Positions 1 to 10,517 of a stretch of DNA of 64,000 nucleotides are shown piece by piece. The translations under genes were made by a program, and so were the position numbers. This DNA comes from Pseudoips prasinana. Taxonomy: Eukaryota > Arthropoda > Insecta > Lepidoptera > Nolidae. The stretch is taken from positions 11,470,001 to 11,534,000 of the forward strand of contig OX621237.1 in NCBI GenBank assembly GCA_951640165.1, in the 5' to 3' direction. The stretch's first letter is position 1. Every line of letters begins with the position of its first letter. The notes below the pieces were generated by a model. That model searched no databases. It was given only the letters and a program-made list of their open reading frames with translations, and was not told the origin of the DNA.

Positions 1-236
1 ACAGACTGGACACCGACAAGACTTTAATTCGACTGTACTTTTCGCCGACAGAACACTTTGCCACAGTTCATAATTATTGGTTTAGGTTAGGTTAGAACTG
101 TGACCGTGGCCGGCGAAATGCCAGAATTGAATTGGTACTATATTACACTTGTTAAATGTTTATCTCTGAGTGAAGTGTTCTGTCGGCGAAAAGTACAGTC
201 GAAGTTGTCGGTGTACAGTCTGTCGGCGTTTAGTCG
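1..236. mobile_element. MITE with about 55-bp terminal inverted repeats, cut by window edge
   Basis: Bases 2-60 read as the reverse complement of roughly 178-232. Both arms contain the string CGACTGTACTTTTCGCCGAC followed by AGAACACTT. The inner 100 bp holds no reading frame. This is a non-coding, presumably non-autonomous DNA transposon. The right arm reaches a little further (ending in ctgtcggcg), so the left terminus probably lies just outside the window and no target duplication can be read. The family is not recognised. Confidence 0.6.
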
Positions 237-245
237 TACACTCGT

Positions 246-450
246 CTGGTAGTAAGTAACTTTGATTGATGAGCCAGAGGTCGTTCGATCCCCATGCAGG
301 ACCAATCATAGAGTTGTGTCTGGGTGTAATTTATCTATAATATGTATGTATTTAGAAATATGTATGTTTATCAGTTGTTTTGCTGCCATAGTACAGGCTG
401 TGCCTAGTTTGGGATCAGATGGCGGTGTGTTAGTTAGTAAGTGGGACACC
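246..450 (+). mobile_element. tRNA-derived SINE, degraded head
   Basis: The body matches the better copy at 54048-54285: the phrases gtctgggtgtaat, catagtacaggctgtgcc and tttgggatcagatgg occur in the same order. The head near 246-300 is poor, with a weak B-box-like gttcgatcccc. It runs directly into the RTE fragment that begins with (tca)n at 451. SINE identity is inferred from comparison within the window. Confidence 0.5.
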
Positions 451-745
451 TCATCATCATCATCATATCAGCGGAAAAACGTCCACTGCCGGACAAAGGC
501 CTCCACCAAAGCTCTCCATAATTGCCGGTCTTGCACTATTCGCATCCAGCAGTTTCCAGCGTTCATGGTCGCCACTCATGAACCTTTCTGCACCAACCGC
601 CGTCGGCTCTACGAGCCATGTGCCCCGCCCACTGCTACTTCAGTTTTGCAATTCTTTCAAATTCAAAGACCCATAGTGAGCGACTACATCTCTGTTCCGT
701 AAGTCACCACTGGCAACACACTGGTCGAAGACTTTCGACTTGAGC
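451..745 (-). mobile_element. RTE-like LINE, 3' terminal fragment
   Basis: Read on the minus strand this is the diverged C-terminal end of an endonuclease/reverse transcriptase ending in a TGATGA-type tail (plus strand tcatcatcatcat). It matches the cleaner copies at 6044-6354 and 51784-52060, where the minus strand reads RSVGRPPTRWTDDLV and then QQWTSFG and stop. The frame is broken here. 5' truncation is normal for non-LTR elements. Confidence 0.75.
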
Positions 746-1509
746 CACTGCGGTATTTTTGATGAGAATATGTTACGTACCTTCCCGAACGCTGCCCTCC
801 ACAGTTAATTGATTCCACATTTTGTTAGTGCGCGTTAAGACGTTTCGTGTTTATAGGACCAAATTGACAATATACTCGTATAAAGTCGAACAAGTATGGG
901 ACCTACCTGGTGGTGGTAAGCGATTACTCCAGTCTATTACGCAAATCTTCGCGTGGACGATCCTTTCACTTGTAAACCTTACTCACACATTCGACATTAA
1001 CATAATAACGTTATTATCTGCAGTGTATTAATGGTTGAGTACTTTTTCAGTTAAGCACCATACCTTGCTTTACTTAATTGCTTCTACACAAGGATCACTT
1101 TAAGAAACTAGTACTCAGAAATCACGTGAATCTCCTAAATCTACAAATAATTAAATGTAATAGTCTCGTCGAAGATTGTTAATAAGAACATATAGGAGTA
1201 CACTCGTATCTTCTTACGTTTAATCAATGGCGAATGAGATCTTCTACAAAGCTTCTGAGCTCAAATTATCCACCTAATAGGTAATCTCAAAGGGGAAGCC
1301 AACCGTATCAATGAAGAATCTCGGATGAGGAAAATTACAAAAAGATTATTCCTTGGCATTCTCCATACAACCTCGCTCAACAAAACTGATCATCTATATA
1401 CTCGTATAAAGATGATTAGTTTGGATGATGCTCTTTGGAAACACACAGCATTTTAAGTAGTCATTAACTGTTTATTTATTTTTTCTTGTTAGTTTGCTCT
1501 CTCTTGTCT
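746..1509. other. Unassigned AT-rich DNA
   Basis: No coding frame with recognisable content and no repeat shared with the rest of the window was seen. It has short runs of repeated 'actcgtataaag' (about 875 and 1400). Confidence 0.4.
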
Positions 1510-2315
1510 CTTTAGCTCGCGGGTCGACTCGCCCCTCCGAGCCTACGCGGGATTATTATAACATTCTAGGGGCGGACAAGACTACGTGGAGTCAGTTTGG
1601 GAGCTATTCGTTACTGTCACTTACTTCTGTAACACAACATACTGATTTAAAAAAAATGTAAATCTATAATGAAATAGCAATATGCCTAATAAAATGACTT
1701 GGAATGAAAGTCTGCCATCTTTATTGTATGCTTAAAGAAAATAATCTGTCTCTTTAATAAACGAAATTATGAAAATCTTTAACTCGGTCAAAAGTATATG
1801 GTAATTATGCGAAATAAAAATCTTAAGGTGGCAGATTTTTATTTGTATTGTATAACATCGTTAATTCTGCCAAATAATATTCTTCCAAATAATACGAAAT
1901 ATATTGATGCCTCAAATATATTCGTTTAAAGAAAATTAAGCCAAGTATGTTATGCCAAATGAATTTCAGAGCATCAAGATTCTGCCAGATGGAAGGAACC
2001 CAATTTTTTGCTATTGACTGAAGCCTCTTTTGAACTTTTTTTTAACTACTAAAAGATTTATTTGCCATATTTTCAACACACTGAAACAACATTCTACGGA
2101 ATATTATTTGGTCACAAATGTATGACCGGCTAATGGGTACCAATATTAAACTAAAATAGTGTCATAAAAAGTCAATATGCTGTTCTGCCCACTAGAACAT
2201 TAAGCGACGGAAACGAATAGCTACAAAACCGACTTTCCGCAATCTCGTCTGCCCTACTCCTAGAGTGAAATTTATGCCCGCGTAGGGGGGGAAGCCCGTG
2301 GACTCTGGACCAGGT
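1510..2315. mobile_element. Unclassified element with about 85-bp diverged terminal inverted repeats
   Basis: Bases about 1545-1625 (cctacgcggg ... ctagg ... gagctattcgttactgtcactta) pair with the reverse complement of about 2205-2290 (cctacgcggg ... ctagg ... tagctattcgtttccgtcgctta), and weaker pairing may extend outwards. The 580-bp interior is AT-rich, without an open frame, and repeats a short phrase around tgcca (near 1711, 1830, 1866, 1953, 1981, 2070). It is probably a non-autonomous DNA transposon. The superfamily is unknown and no target duplication was identified. Confidence 0.5.
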
Positions 2316-2415
2316 GGTGAGCGTTAATACCATCTGCGACGATAAGCTCGCATGGTGCCACTCAAAACCTGCAGCGTCGGAGTCGTAGAATGTGGTTTAA
2401 GATAAGATAATAAAT
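2316..2415 (+). repeat. Possible LINE 3' untranslated end with TAAGA-type tail
   Basis: A GC-richer stretch ends in gtggtttaagataagataataaataaaat. The aagataagata tail resembles that of the LINE fragment at 12782-13088. No coding sequence remains, and the assignment is tentative. Confidence 0.25.
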
Positions 2416-2434
2416 AAAATAAAATAATAATATA

Positions 2435-2990
2435 AAAGGTTTTTATTCACGTAGACTTTAAAAAAGCGCTTATAAATAGTCAGAACATATTCGTAGTAAT
2501 ATATAATTAACTAGCTGTGCCCGCGACTTCGTCCGCGTGTTAATTAGTTTTTTTAGTTTTTTTGTAAAATAAAAGACTTTTTCTAAAATAAAAGTAGCCT
2601 AAGTTACTCCTTATTACATCAGCTACCTGCCAATAAAAGTCCTGTCAAAATCGGTCCAGCCATTTCAGAGATTAGCCGGAACAAACAGACAGACAGACAG
2701 ACAAAAATTGTAAAAAATGTCATTTTGGTGTATGTACCGTATATATATTCATATTTATGTAGTAAAAACCGGCTATTTCAATATTACAAACAGACACTCC
2801 AATTTTATTTATTTGTATAGATTTATAATTATTTCTAGGTACATATAGATATTTAGTTACACGGATTGTAGGAAATAATTTACAATAAGATTTATTTTAT
2901 AACAGTAACGATATTTAACTAACTTAAATTAAGTTATTGTCAAGGAGCATGTGTAGGTTTAATTATCACACTTTTAAATTTTAGCTATAT
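2435..2990 (-). mobile_element. Retroelement 3' end family, copy A, split by a Helitron
   Basis: It shares ggtttttattcacgtagac, tttaaaaaagcgctt, tagtcagaacat and ttaagttattgtcaaggag with copies at 12104-12350 and (reverse) 19195-19435. In the minus orientation it ends gtgaataaaaacc followed by AT-rich simple sequence, so this looks like a 3' UTR with a polyadenylation signal. The unit is interrupted at 2510-2821 by a complete Helitron. The parent LINE is not identified. Confidence 0.55.
2510..2821 (-). mobile_element. Non-autonomous Helitron, 312 bp, both termini present
   Basis: On the minus strand it starts TCTATACAAATAAATAAAAT and ends gcgggcacagCTAGT, with a GC-rich palindromic stretch (acgcgga...tcgcggg) just before the end, as known for Helitron 3' ends. 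The flanking bases are A before TC and T after CTAGT, the expected A/T insertion site. It is nearly identical in plan to 59252-59557 on the opposite strand. There is no coding capacity. It contains a (GACA)n-like run in the middle. Confidence 0.85.
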
Positions 2991-3767
2991 TTTTACTACA
3001 TATTCATACACTTTATTGTACACATTATACATATGGTTTAATGTTTATATGAATAAAAACTGTATTTATTTAATTGATTTTAAAGAACAATTATATATTT
3101 ATCATCCTTTCCTAACTTTTGACAAACTTCAACCTCGTAAAAATAGTTGACGTAATAAATCGACATTTAGTATTGCACTGGTGGCATGTGCAATGAAAAA
3201 TGGATCCTAACGTACCAATCGGTCAGCTTGATTAAATAACAGCGTGCACATCGACTGATAACTGGCAACCTGTTTTCATTTTGATTTGAAATGGTTAAAT
3301 GCGCAGACGGAATCCAAAGATTTTACGATGAAATTTTTACTGCACGTGAAACGCAGCGTTTTAGACAGTCATCTTGCCACTACATGTTTCCCGGGTTCGA
3401 TTCCCTTAAAGTTAAATTCTGAGTCTGAATGTACTTTGTGCTCGTTATAATTATGTTTCTAAAGTAGCCCGCGCAGGGATTCATTTCCCTAGTGCGAGTG
3501 TGGTCCTTTCCCCCATGGATCCTTCATTGGACGAGCTCATGTTTTAGCGTATTAACGTAGATCGACAGTTGTACAAAATGTATATAACAACTGACCCGCA
3601 TCTGTGAGTAACCGTTTCGAATCAAGGTTCAAATATCAAAGTGGAACACCCTTTGAGACTTTAACCTTTGAACCCACTTCCAAATTTGTTAGACGGCTTG
3701 AACCTCTCCACTCGTCCAATGTGTAAAGTAAATGTCCTTTTCAACATCGGTGCTAACGAATATACTA
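2991..3767. other. Unassigned DNA with a tRNA-like SINE scrap
   Basis: Mostly AT-rich and unremarkable. Around 3388-3412 the string cccgggttcgattccc is a good RNA polymerase III B box, suggesting a worn SINE fragment at about 3370-3480. Nothing else is recognised. Confidence 0.35.
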
Positions 3768-3898
3768 TACAGACGCCAGCACATCAAGTTACCCCAATCT
3801 GTCAAATTTCCCCAATTGAAAGTGAACCTTATGCTAATGTGATAAAGTTGAAAATCTATATAAGAAATTTGACAGATTTGCTGGATGGTCTGGCGTCA
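3768..3898. mobile_element. Inverted-repeat MITE (cagacgccagcac family), copy 1
   Basis: The left end tacagacgccagcacatcaa pairs with the right end (tgctggatggtctggcgtca) through about 38 bp. The interior gtgaacctta...gataaagttgaaaatctat matches copies at 25691-25832 and 30373-30513. This copy is the most diverged and its right end is eroded. It has no coding content, and apparent open frames through it are fortuitous. Confidence 0.75.
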
Positions 3899-4285
3899 TT
3901 GGCGACATAGAAATTTAAATTGCTACGTAGACAACGGCAACAAGAAGCAAAGGACCGAATGTTACTAAAAAAGTACGTAGTTCTAGGTATATAGAAAGGT
4001 ATCTAATTTTAAATATGAATGTTTGTGTATCTGGACATAGCGCTAAAACGGCTGAATCAATTGCTGAATTATACCCTAACTTAATACAGAGGCTACAATC
4101 AATTACTAAACCCCATAAAATTACGCACGGTTCAGCTAATGACTTCATAAATATAAGTTATTACGACCAAAAACCTTGGTAGCGACTAGCTTTGGGCGAG
4201 CAAAAATGAGTACTGAGCGCATTGTGAAAACCGTGGCGTAAAAGATATTTTATTTTTATATATTTTACTAAAAAAGTTTAATATA

Positions 4286-4354
4286 TAACGGAATAATCAA
4301 TGTTGTCATACAACACTAGTTTTTATGAATTAAAAAACATTGATTATTCCGTTA
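4286..4354. repeat. Inverted repeat, 19-bp perfect arms
   Basis: TAACGGAATAATCAATGTT at 4286-4304 is exactly the reverse complement of 4336-4354, with a 31-base spacer. It shares the core GGAATAATC/GATTATTCC with the hairpin at 4784-4810. Confidence 0.75.
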
Positions 4355-4783
4355 ATAACAAAAACCCAATAATGGATCAATTTTGTTCGAAACTATGCCA
4401 TTTTTATTTAATTTATAGACCAAACACCGATAGACGCTGTATTTAATGCAAGCATAAACCTACTTCGCAGTATGTTTTAGAATCAATGGCTTCACTTTAT
4501 GAAACTAAATGTCCCCACCACTTGTTTTGTGGGGAACAAATACCCTAGGCTATTTCGTCGCAATAATTCCATGACATTCATATGCATTTCCAGGTAAATA
4601 GGTCACCAAATAAGCTAAATTAATCTAGACTTCGTCCATTCAAACATAATTTGGATTTGTATTTATGAGCCATTGGGTTGGAAAGTTGATGGTCGTAGTT
4701 TCAACATAATTGCTGGTAAGTCTGCATTAGTAACAACTGAAACATTATTTTAGTAATTAGTTTTGTTCATGTTATAGTAGTTA

Positions 4784-4810
4784 AGGAATAATCGATTTTG
4801 ATTATTCCAT
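4784..4810. repeat. Short hairpin GGAATAATC...GATTATTCC
   Basis: Nine-base perfect arms with a short loop (gatttt), using the same arm sequence as the inverted repeat 430 bp upstream. Confidence 0.6.
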
Positions 4811-5019
4811 TACTATTCTATTATAGTAAGTAGTACCTAGTAGATTGAGATTAATATAGATCGCTTTTGGAGTGGGAAATAGTGAAAGGCAGTGAGTCAA
4901 GGGCGATAAAGTATCTAATACAAAATCGATAAAATATAGCTGAATATTTCCAATTGAATAAAAATAAACTGAGAGGTATATAAGAATTAAGAATACGGTT
5001 ATTTCGTAAATATTTCGTA

Positions 5020-5057
5020 AAATAAATAACCTGTGTATCGTAACAGGTTATTTATTT
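5020..5057. repeat. Hairpin, 15-bp perfect arms
   Basis: AAATAAATAACCTGT (5020-5034) pairs with ACAGGTTATTTATTT (5043-5057) across an 8-base loop. Function unknown. Confidence 0.7.
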
Positions 5058-5879
5058 TTAGTAGCAGATTAATTTATTTATTGACTTTAGATTTGAGTCC
5101 ATTGTCTATTTACCCAGAGACATGTATGCATGCATGGACGATCCAAGTAGTCAACGTGTCAAGTATATATAAATATAATATAGAATCCTGGTTACGGTCA
5201 ACTAATCGTGTAACTGAAATTTATTATTAATAATGTGTCAAACCATATAAATATCTAAACATTTCCATGTCATGTACCGAGCTAAACACGGGAACCTTCT
5301 ATAAGATATATACCTACATTACGCAATACACTACGCAATACCCTAAACTAGCCTGGGGATACAGCTGCTGAGCGACAGTGATTCCCTAAAAGTTTCGCAT
5401 TATTTTTCAAGTACTTCAAATAAAGACTCCTATCTACGTAAAAATGTAAATTTGGGGCTCCCCTGAATTTAAAGTTCAGTTGATTTTATTTTCATGACGC
5501 GAACGCGGCCTGAATTTAAAATCAGAATGGCTCGAATTATATTTTTAATAATTGCTAGCTCCGCCTTGCGACTTCTCCCACTTCTCAACTTGCACGAAAA
5601 AACATAGCATAATCAACGGGTTTTTGGTACCTTGTAATTAGAAGGTGAGACTAAATATCTGGAAAGTCTAACTAAAAGAATCAATAATCTCATCACTATA
5701 GAATAATAATGTTAAACTCAATACAGTTGGAAACCAATATTGAGGTTCTAGGCCTTAGAAGTCTATCATCACTTTAACTCAATATGAGTAGAAAACCCGG
5801 TTATAAGGTTACGGGAAGAGTTTTGATGCCTATCAGACAAACTCAAAACAAGTAATATTGAACGTAACCTTAAACGTGG

Positions 5880-6440
5880 CGTGGTTGGTAGATATATTTG
5901 CCTTTCACGCGGCAAGCCTTCCGCCTTCCTGGGTTGGATTTCCACCTAGGACACATAATTGTGTGCATATATGTTTTGTCGTGAGTCTGGGTATAATTAT
6001 CTATGTATTTACAAAACAAAAATAGGATATGTAGTTGTAAAAGTCATCATCAGATCAGCCGAAAGACGTCCACTGCTGGACAAAGGTCTCCCCCAAAGAT
6101 CTCCACAATTGCCGGTCTTGCGCTATCCGCATCCAGCGATTTCCAGCGACCCGCACAAGATCATCGGTCCATCTTGTAGGGGGCCTGCCCACGCTGCGTC
6201 TTCCGGTTCGTAGTCGCCACTCGAGAACCTTTCTGCCCCAGCGGCCATCGGCTCTACGAGCTATGTGCCCTGCCCACTGCCACTTCAGCTCGGCAATTCT
6301 TACGGCTATGTCGGTTACTTTGGTTCGCCTGCGGATCTCAACATTTCTGAATCATTGTAAAAGTAGTATATGGTTTCCATAGTACAGGCTCTGCTTAGTT
6401 TGGGATCAGCTGGCCGTGTGTAAATAAGGTCCCAGGGCGT
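5880..6440 (+). mobile_element. tRNA-derived SINE interrupted by an RTE fragment
   Basis: The head resembles a tRNA gene (gtggttggtagatatatttgc as A-box region; the B box near 5930 is decayed), followed by gtgagtctgggtataattat. After the insertion at 6044-6354 the SINE resumes with tagtatatggtttccatagtacaggctctgc and ends in (tta)n near 6440-6455. The order of blocks is the same as in the uninterrupted copy at 54048-54285. Confidence 0.75.
6044..6354 (-). mobile_element. RTE-like LINE 3' fragment with 9-bp target duplication
   Basis: The minus strand encodes a C-terminal reverse-transcriptase tail: WQWAGHIARRADGRWG, then RSVGRPPTRWTDDL, then LGETFVQQWTSFG and stop, followed by a TGATGA tail. 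It is flanked on both sides by ttgtaaaag (6035-6043 and 6355-6363), so it inserted by target-primed reverse transcription and was 5'-truncated to 311 bp. The frame is almost intact, implying a younger insertion than the one at 451-745. Confidence 0.85.
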
Positions 6441-6499
6441 TTATTATTATTATTAATAGCCAATTGCTCCCAACTGACCCATAAGTCATTGTCATTGGC

Positions 6500-6610
6500 A
6501 GTCTATAGACGGGTAACTGCCAAAGCGGTTTTAATTCTGAACGTCTCCGTGTTTCTCGTTAAGCTGTCGGTCCCGGTAGTCGTTAGACGACATTCTATAA
6601 GCCACGCAAG
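6500..6610 (+). mobile_element. SINE body fragment
   Basis: Contains ctccgtgtttctcgttaagc followed by tgtcggtcccggtagtcg, a phrase I associate with lepidopteran SINEs and related to the block at about 6910-6945 in the next SINE. There is no tRNA-like head. Confidence 0.4.
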
Positions 6611-6746
6611 AGATCTACTGGGTTTCATGAACAGCTCTATAACTTATGGTAACCACTGCCCATAGAATAAAGTTAAAGTAAGCGATATAAAATATGGGTA
6701 GATATAAATTATTATGACTGCAATTTAGTATAAAGATTATTATGAC

Positions 6747-7130
6747 TGCCTCGTTGGTCTAGCGGTAGCGTGTTCAACCGCAGAAAATGAGGTCCTGGGT
6801 TCAAATCCTGGGTCGGACCAATTAGTGATTTTGGGATTTTTCCGTCAAAAGAAATTTCTCAGGGTCAGCCCGAAGTCTGGAAATTGGCGATATTGCCGGT
6901 ATTAAACCCCCGTGCCTCGGAGAGCACGTAAAGCCATCGGTCCTGTACCTGACCTCTTTCCGGTCGTGTCGCTAGTCGTCCCATCGGATCATGAGAGTGA
7001 TAGAATAGAAAGTGCCCCTATGTTTGCGCACACACTTGTGCACAATAATATGTCTTGTGCAATTGGCTAGTCTCCATTGAGTCTGGCCGACGTGGCCGAA
7101 ATTTAGTCTGGAGGACTTTGTTTTATTATA
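6747..7130 (+). mobile_element. tRNA-derived SINE, near full length
   Basis: The head gcctcgttggtctagcggta carries an A box (tggtctagcgg), and ggttcaaatcc at about 6799 is a B box, the two internal RNA polymerase III promoter elements. The body follows with the characteristic gtgcctcggagagcacgtaa block and extends to about 7130. It is not a functional tRNA: the head lacks a complete cloverleaf and is fused to a long body. Related, more decayed copies lie at 19060-19190 and 24143-24400. Confidence 0.8.
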
Positions 7131-7454
7131 ACGCACAAACATAGGTAAGTACAGGCATAAAGTTATGAAAGACACCAACCATCAAATCGTAACCTTTCTT
7201 TTTATTTAATTCTCCAACGTACAAACAGACTTCACTTAGCATTTTATAACAATGTAGAATTTCCATTTTTTATTTGAAGCGCCAATGCCACCGTGAAATG
7301 TTTGAAGGATATTCTAATTATTTTAATGTAAGCACGACGCGACGTCAGGTTATATGATTGTACTACGAACTTTGTTTAACCTATTTCGGGTTAATATTGT
7401 TATACTTTTATTATCGTTATACTTTATCTTGAATCTTGAACACCGCTCTAAGGA
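7131..7454. other. Unassigned DNA
   Basis: AT-rich; nothing recognised. Confidence 0.35.
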
Positions 7455-7720
7455 ATTGGTAAAATGTTCTTTTGATGTGAAACATCTATAGCCGCACGTA
7501 AAACAGATTTCTGGCGTGGCGACGCATGCCGTGGTGACGCGTCGCCACGCTATACGATAGTAGTGTGTACGGTGTGGCGACGCGTCGCCATGCGCAATCG
7601 ACTTTTTATTTTATCATTATGACATATTTAGTTCCTATCACAATATGTTCTTTTCTGCATATTACTTTTACAAAATAATGTCGATGTTTCACATCTGCCA
7701 GGCGTCCCGTGACGGCTCAC
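7455..7720. repeat. Inverted-repeat element with GGCGACGCGTCGCC palindromes
   Basis: Aaaatgttcttttgatgtgaaacatc near 7463-7488 pairs partly with the reverse complement of about 7670-7700 (cgatgtttcacatctgcc). Inside are a perfect 16-base palindrome TGGCGACGCGTCGCCA (7575-7590), a near-perfect copy (7531-7548) and a half copy (7511-7525), all strikingly GC-rich against the surroundings. It is probably a non-coding DNA transposon. I recall similar 'gtgaaacatc' repeats in Lepidoptera but cannot name the family. Confidence 0.5.
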
Positions 7721-8097
7721 ATTTTTTTATTTGTGGTTTTGCTTTTAAGTTTAAAGAAAGAACCCAACTCTATGTTAGGTTCTTCCAGGCTTCGGTGTAT
7801 GAAGACATACATAAGGTCAGGATGGACAAGTGGTAGGTTTGATAGTATTTATTAAAATAAACTAATAAACGGGGACCAACTGGATGATACAGTACTGCTC
7901 TGTATGCCCGGAGTGAAAATAGAGGCTTTGAAAATAGAGGGAGCCCGAGCAGTGCCACCGCTACCAAAAATTTAAACACTCCTCACACCATTGCTATCGG
8001 ACACAGCACACAGCCAAGAATAGCACGCGCCCCCGAGAAAAGCCAGCCACTTGCGCTAACTGCGAGGAAGATCATCCACCGAAAGTCTACGTGAATC

Positions 8098-8355
8098 CTT
8101 TTTAGGGTTCCGTACCCAAAGGGTAAAACGGGATCCTATTACTAAGACTTCTCTGTCTGTCTGTCCGTCTGTCACCAGGCTGTATCTCATAAACCGTGAT
8201 AGTTACAGTTGTAATTTTCACAGATGATGTATTTCTGTTGCCGCTATACCTAACAACAAATACTAAAAAATACAACAAACGTGAATTTTTTGCTCGTTTT
8301 TATAGATAATGGTTCGTGCGTGATTCTGACTCGCACTTGGCCGGTTTTTTATTAA
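8098..8355 (+). repeat. Lepidopteran dispersed repeat (agggttccgtaccc family), complete-looking
   Basis: Begins ttagggttccgtacccaaag, includes the microsatellite-like ctgtctgtctgtccgtctgt and aggctgtatctcat blocks, and ends tgactcgcacttggccggtttttt. I recognise it as a repeat common in moth and butterfly genomes. Partial copies are at 19769-20015 (5' part), 53388-53418 (3' tip) and perhaps 63935-64000. No coding sequence. The mechanism of spread is unknown to me. Confidence 0.75.
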
Positions 8356-10407
8356 TTCATTTATTTTATGATTCGAAAAATATTAATAATTTGTTTTGTT
8401 TGTTCACGAAGAACATAGATTTATATGAGTGTAAATTATTAATATTTTATCTAATTGATAACTACAATGTGGCTTGACTAGATCCACAAAGTAGTCATCA
8501 AAATTTTGGGTAATCCTACTTTTAGGGTTTGATCACAGATAATTTGTAATTGATTGGAATCTCGTTAATATTACCTATATTTTTGGTACATTTGTTATCA
8601 AGTTATTTGAAACTTTAGATGTCGCTTTGGATTTGTTAGCGCTTGAATTTATATAATATAGCTATTTTGGGCTAACTTGGTCAATTTCAGACTATTTTGA
8701 TTTCTCGTTGAAAAGGTGTGATATGTTAGTCCGTAGTTCATTATTACGTGGTAACGTATGATTCCACAGAAGAGCAGCTGGTCTCCTTCTACTGCATACT
8801 TTCATGCCCTTTATAATGGATTTTGGGTTGGTATTTGTTAAGATTTTCTATTTGATTATAGGAGTTTTCCTATAATTTAATGGAAAATCTTAGATCTGGG
8901 AATAGTTTCAAATTATCAAAAAAGGAATATTTTTTGTTTGCGTCAGTCGTTTCTTAAGCTTAACAAAATCTTAAGTTATTATATATTAAAACACAGTTTG
9001 AAAAAAACTGTGTTTTACGGGGATCTTCATGTTTCGGGCTGTGTGATCTGATGCCCTAGTTCAGATATTATGTTCAAAACACATTGTAATAAATTAAATA
9101 CATAATTTACCTTTATTGGGATTGAGTTGTTCTGAGTCAACACACATTATTGTAATTAATCTTAAGTATATTTTATTTTAAAAAAGGATTCCTACTGAGT
9201 TTTCTGGCAGTGTTTCTCAGTAGCTGCCACGTCATGCACTGCACGACAGGGTAAACAAATATGACGATTCCACATAAATGTAATTTTTTTACGGACTAAA
9301 TAATTTTTGACTTTTAATTTTATTTTTTTTGTATTTTCATTCTAATACAGTTTATTATCGCTGATTAACATGATACACATTTCACGTTAGTTCAAAGCTA
9401 CAATCATCAGACGCTATTTTCGAAAAATATGGAGAGGTAACATGTGCAAAATGTCAATGTCGCCAGTAGAACTAAAACAAAAAATTAAAGAAATTCAAAT
9501 TTCTTATCTGTCAATTATTTAATTGATATTTAATATTTTCCTTAATGATACTTGCCGAATTTGTAATAGTATTGGTAAGTATAAACAATCTTTGGTTAAC
9601 AAAACTAATAAACCTGCTATCGCTAGAACAACACGGCAGACTAAGCAGGCGGCAGCCGCATTAGGGTTTATTTATAGTCTACAATTCTGCATAAAAAATA
9701 GATGCTTAGAGAATTCCTCTAATTAGTGTTCTACGTTTCTCACAAAAGCGGCGCTGCGGCGCCGACTCCACTCACGGGAGCTTAGGTGCTTACATAATCC
9801 AAGAAGTGGTGGTTGGTAGGCATATTATAACTACGGTTCTATAAATTTAAATACTTACCGTTTTATTACCGCGCTCTTATTTATTTATTTTATTTTATTA
9901 ATTCAAAATTAACTTACCTGCAGTATAGAGATATTTCAATTCGATGATTTGACAAGTTATTATATATGGAATAAAAAATTAACCGACTTCTCTTTCCCGA
10001 CTTCCGAATCCGACTTTTAAACGACTTCATATTACCGAATCTTATGAGACTTGCAACATTTGCCTTTCTCTCCTCTCCTAAACATCGCGCGTCGCCTCTA
10101 CCAATTCTAATCACGCGCAGACACACTTAATTTTTTACCGTCACAAAATAATTGCCATTTTGATAGTCCTTGACGTACACATATATGTAGTTTAAACTAC
10201 ATTTGGCTTTACAGAGATTTTGGTTTTCAGACAACCGTTGAATGGATTGGATTAGCATATGAGAAAGACGGCGTGTAACGTATTGTCAAATACTATGTCA
10301 ATGATGCTTATTAGTAGTTAGTATATATGTGTAAAAATTACATTCTTATATACTCTCTTACGTCATATAATATGTGTATATTATAATCTACGTAGAGGAA
10401 CAGAGGA
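8356..10407. other. Unassigned AT-rich DNA
   Basis: No gene or shared repeat seen. A small hairpin occurs at about 8988-9015 (aaacacagttt...aaactgtgttt) and a GC-rich palindrome gcggcgctgcggcgccg at about 9750. Confidence 0.4.
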
Positions 10408-10506
10408 AGACAAAAAAACGTACAAGTTTATAAGTATTTAATTAAAAAATAAATGAACTATTTTTTATTTGAACACTTTTTAACTTGTACGTTTTTATTT
10501 TGTGTC
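10408..10506. repeat. Imperfect inverted repeat, possible MITE
   Basis: The left arm acaaaaaaacgtacaagttt and the right arm aacttgtacgtttttatttt pair imperfectly over about 45 bp around an AT-rich centre. It lies immediately next to the RTE insertion at 10518. Low complexity makes the pairing less certain. Confidence 0.4.
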
Positions 10507-10517
10507 TAATATTCTTT

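Larger units (their letters stand above)
3899..5879. other. Unassigned AT-rich DNA with three hairpins
   Basis: No gene recognised. It contains the inverted repeats described separately at 4286-4354, 4784-4810 and 5020-5057, and a short palindrome around 4512-4538 (tccccaccac...gtgggga). Confidence 0.4.

Noticed and set aside
2690..2706. (GACA)n run considered as an independent microsatellite
   Set aside because: It is an internal part of the Helitron and recurs at the same place in the 59252 copy.
6747..6830. Apparent tRNA gene with A and B boxes
   Set aside because: It is fused to a long SINE body and lacks a complete cloverleaf; several diverged copies exist in the window.
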